Below, in pieces: positions 5,711 through 7,615 of a stretch of 7,615 nucleotides of DNA. The stretch is from Brachyspira catarrhinii (GTDB lineage Bacteria; Spirochaetota; Brachyspiria; Brachyspirales; Brachyspiraceae), in assembly GCF_005518285.1 (NCBI RefSeq), contig NZ_SJDU01000080.1, positions 1 to 7,615 on the forward strand, given 5' to 3'. Both the position numbers and the translations under genes were made by a program. The notes beneath the pieces were generated by a model. The model did no database searches and was not told the DNA's origin. It saw only the letters and a list, made by a program, of their open reading frames with translations. The stretch's first letter is position 1, and every line of letters starts with the position of its first letter.

Positions 5711-7393
5711 ATGATAAATTATGACATATATATTTATAGCGTTGCAGTTATATGCTTTTTATTAGTCGTTTTACTATCTATAAAAATACTTTTTAGGGAT
5801 AAAAATAAAATAAAAGTCAAAAAAGATATGTTAAAAAAGATTTCCGAATTAAAAAAAGGTTTATCAGATGATTCGGAAGATTATGATTCTATGTATCAAC
5901 TCGCTTATCTTGAAGATAAAACTGGGGACTATGAATCCGCTTTGGATATATACGATAAACTCGCATATACTGGTTATTTAGATAATTTAGCCTATGCCGA
6001 AGCTCTTCAAATATGCAAAAGGCTGGAAGATAAATATGATAAATTAGACGAGAAAGAGAAAAGTTTTGCATATTTGACTAAAATAATAAAATTAGAACCT
6101 AATAATATTTTTTATATAATAAAAATAGGCACTATATTGGGGGAAAACGGATATAATTTAATCGCATCGAATTATTTTAATAAAGCCTTACTTTCAAAAA
6201 ATGAATTCGAGGTAGATAGCCTTAAAGTTGCGGCATTTTCATTCTTCAGCGTTAAAGATTATGGCAAATCAATAAAATTTTTAGATGAATTCTATAAAAG
6301 AGTATTAAAATATTCAAATAGAAATTCTATGGAAGTTCATAATATAGAAAAGAGTTTAATATCGATGTATATAATTTTAGACGAACTTAATATAGCAAAA
6401 TCTTTTATAGAATCCGTTTTAATAGAAAAGAATATAGACGAGGATTTTAAATTCTATATAAATAAGATGTATTTATTTATTCTTTATAAATTGGGCGATA
6501 ACGAAAGATTTAAAAAGGTTTACGACAATCTGCATGAACTTTATTTAAAAAACTCAAATGTAGATTATGCCGATTTAATATTAGATTACTCTTTTTATTC
6601 ATATTTTTTAAGAGAAATTGAATTCTCGATAAAATATTTTGAGATTATCAAATCTTTCAATAACCCTAAATTTGAAATTTACGATATAGATACGATACTT
6701 AAATATTTAAATCAAATAATTAGAGCTAATTATCAACTAACGCTTTTAAGAGATTTAAAAAATTCGGATGAAAATAAATATATAAACGATAATTATGAAA
6801 AATATATAGATAAGGTAAATATAGAAACTTGGGAAACTTCAATTAATATATGGGAAAACTCCTTTGTCGATTTGTCTTATATGTCGAATTTAATACAAGT
6901 GGAAAAAACTATTAATATAGACGGCAAAATATTGGAAGATTTAAAAAACGTTGTCGATTCCGCAGAACATCCGAGTGATAAGATATTAACTAAAAAAGTC
7001 GATAAAATATACGATTTAGATATAAACGAATTCAGAAAATTATGTAAAAATATAATAACATCGAAGCTTTCATATGTAATAGCTCAGGAATATGAGGATA
7101 AATTCAATAATAATATTAACGGAGACGAAATAAATTTTTTAGCTTATAATATTAAAGGCAGTAAAAAAGATTTAACTTTAATATCTTTCAAACGGTGGAA
7201 AAAATCTTCAATAGGCGAACTTATGATTAGAGATTTCTACATGATGGTTAATGAAGTGGACGCCAAAAACGGAATATTAATAGTTCCTACAGAATTAAGC
7301 AACAGCGCAAAAAGTTATGTTTCTCATAACGATAGAATTACGGTTTATTCTCGAGACCAATTCAATAATCTTTTGAAAGATGAAAAATTATAA
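5711..7393 (+). CDS. Membrane-anchored TPR protein with Mrr-like C-terminal domain
   Basis: I do not recognise a named gene. The 560 residues (counted from ATG 5711) show three parts. First, a single transmembrane segment (about 7-28) is followed at once by a basic stretch (RDKNKIKVKKDMLKK), which by the positive-inside rule puts the rest in the cytoplasm. Second, a long helical TPR-like region includes the clear repeats 'YQLAYLEDKTGDYESALDIYDKL' (about 62-84), 132-162 and 169-198, with more diverged helices to about 350. Third, a C-terminal region (about 440-560) contains 'LTLISFKRWKKSSIGELMIRDFYMMV', 'KNGILIVPTELSNSAKSYV' and 'ITVYSRDQFNNLL', which follow the order and spacing of Mrr-type restriction-endonuclease-like domains. 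The family's Q/ExK motif is replaced by SFK (Lys494), so nuclease activity is doubtful. An in-frame TTG at 5708 is an alternative start; neither has an SD. It is alone on its strand. Confidence 0.8.
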   Translation: MINYDIYIYSVAVICFLLVVLLSIKILFRDKNKIKVKKDMLKKISELKKGLSDDSEDYDSMYQLAYLEDKTGDYESALDIYDKLAYTGYLDNLAYAEALQICKRLEDKYDKLDEKEKSFAYLTKIIKLEPNNIFYIIKIGTILGENGYNLIASNYFNKALLSKNEFEVDSLKVAAFSFFSVKDYGKSIKFLDEFYKRVLKYSNRNSMEVHNIEKSLISMYIILDELNIAKSFIESVLIEKNIDEDFKFYINKMYLFILYKLGDNERFKKVYDNLHELYLKNSNVDYADLILDYSFYSYFLREIEFSIKYFEIIKSFNNPKFEIYDIDTILKYLNQIIRANYQLTLLRDLKNSDENKYINDNYEKYIDKVNIETWETSINIWENSFVDLSYMSNLIQVEKTINIDGKILEDLKNVVDSAEHPSDKILTKKVDKIYDLDINEFRKLCKNIITSKLSYVIAQEYEDKFNNNINGDEINFLAYNIKGSKKDLTLISFKRWKKSSIGELMIRDFYMMVNEVDAKNGILIVPTELSNSAKSYVSHNDRITVYSRDQFNNLLKDEKL

Positions 7394-7410
7394 AATTTAT
7401 TTTTTATAAT
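7387..7410 (+). other. AT-only hairpin at the end of the TPR gene
   Basis: A perfect 9-bp inverted repeat pairs 7387-7395 (ATTATAAAA) with 7402-7410 (TTTTATAAT) around six bases, and overlaps the stop codon. It has no G or C pair and no T-run after it, so it is a weak candidate terminator and could be chance in AT-rich DNA. Confidence 0.3.
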
Positions 7411-7427
7411 AGTGAATCATACAAAGT

Positions 7428-7470
7428 GAGGCAGACTTTCATGCTGTAAGCAAGTCTCGTTCGTAATGAC
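7428..7470. repeat. Degenerate palindromic intergenic element
   Basis: The arms AGACT (7433-7437) and AGTCT (7453-7457) enclose TGCT-GTA-AGCA (7442-7452), with a 5' bulge of four bases. The element ends in CGTAATGAC (7462-7470), close to the GCAATGAC end of the repeat at 1359-1462. It looks like a truncated or diverged relative of that repeat. It sits between the TPR gene and the promoter at 7523, in a 222-base stretch with no convincing gene. Confidence 0.5.
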
Positions 7471-7522
7471 AGATTTTAATTTTTTAACGACAAAAAAATA
7501 AAAAAAATTTTTGATTAAACTA

Positions 7523-7551
7523 TTGACATATTTTTTAATTCATGCTATAAT
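7523..7551 (+). promoter_or_regulatory. Consensus extended -10 sigma70 promoter
   Basis: TTGACA (7523-7528) and TATAAT (7546-7551) are both perfect and exactly 17 bases apart, with the extended -10 TG at 7543-7544. Transcription would begin near 7558 and run out of the window to the right. This is by far the strongest promoter here. Confidence 0.85.
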
Positions 7552-7575
7552 TTATATAAATAAAGTTAATGAATA

Positions 7576-7615
7576 ATGGATAAATTATTTATGATTAATA
7601 AAAATTACTATAAAT
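7576..7615 (+). CDS. Possible start of a gene cut by the window edge
   Basis: An ATG at 7576 opens a frame (MDKLFMINKNYYK) that is still open at the edge, about 18 bases after the predicted start of the 7523 promoter. There is no SD, and thirteen codons prove nothing. The true product may be a different gene, or an RNA, further right. Confidence 0.15.
   Translation, partial: MDKLFMINKNYYK

Noticed and set aside
5889..6071. 60-codon minus-strand ORF
   Set aside because: Antisense within the TPR repeats; no supporting signal.

Overview
The window is a low-GC bacterial chromosome segment. It is strongly A+T-rich in both genes and spacers, with AAGGAG-type Shine-Dalgarno (SD) sites and sigma70-type promoters. 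The low GC, the codon use (AAA, AAT, ATA, TTA dominate) and the gene content fit an intestinal spirochaete, most likely Brachyspira. This assignment is inference, because no rRNA or other taxonomic marker is present.

Layout. (1) 1-1266, plus strand: a doubtful 69-codon ORF whose start lies in a hairpin, a small lipoprotein, a strong terminator, and an exported CsgG-like protein. Both convincing products would sit in the envelope. (2) 1267-1505: a terminator followed by a ~104-base palindromic repeat with GTCATTGC/GCAATGAC ends. (3) 1506-3545: divergent biosynthetic genes, asd (minus; lysine/DAP, threonine and methionine branch) and tyrA (plus; tyrosine), around a 144-base spacer with a good promoter for asd and a weaker one for tyrA. 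(4) 3548-5549, minus strand: a glgA-yajQ operon (glycogen synthase, then a YajQ-family nucleotide-binding protein), converging on tyrA with only 2 bases between stop codons. (5) 5711-7393, plus strand: a 560-residue membrane-anchored TPR protein whose C-terminus looks like an Mrr-type restriction-endonuclease-like domain with an altered catalytic motif. (6) 7394-7615: an AT-only hairpin, a degenerate second palindromic element, and a perfect-consensus extended -10 promoter reading out of the window.

Most of the window is ordinary housekeeping metabolism. The parts most worth a second look are the TPR/Mrr-like fusion, the lipoprotein/CsgG-like pair, the hairpin over the first small ORF, and the two palindromic elements. 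I see no CRISPR array, tRNA, rRNA, transposase or phage gene.
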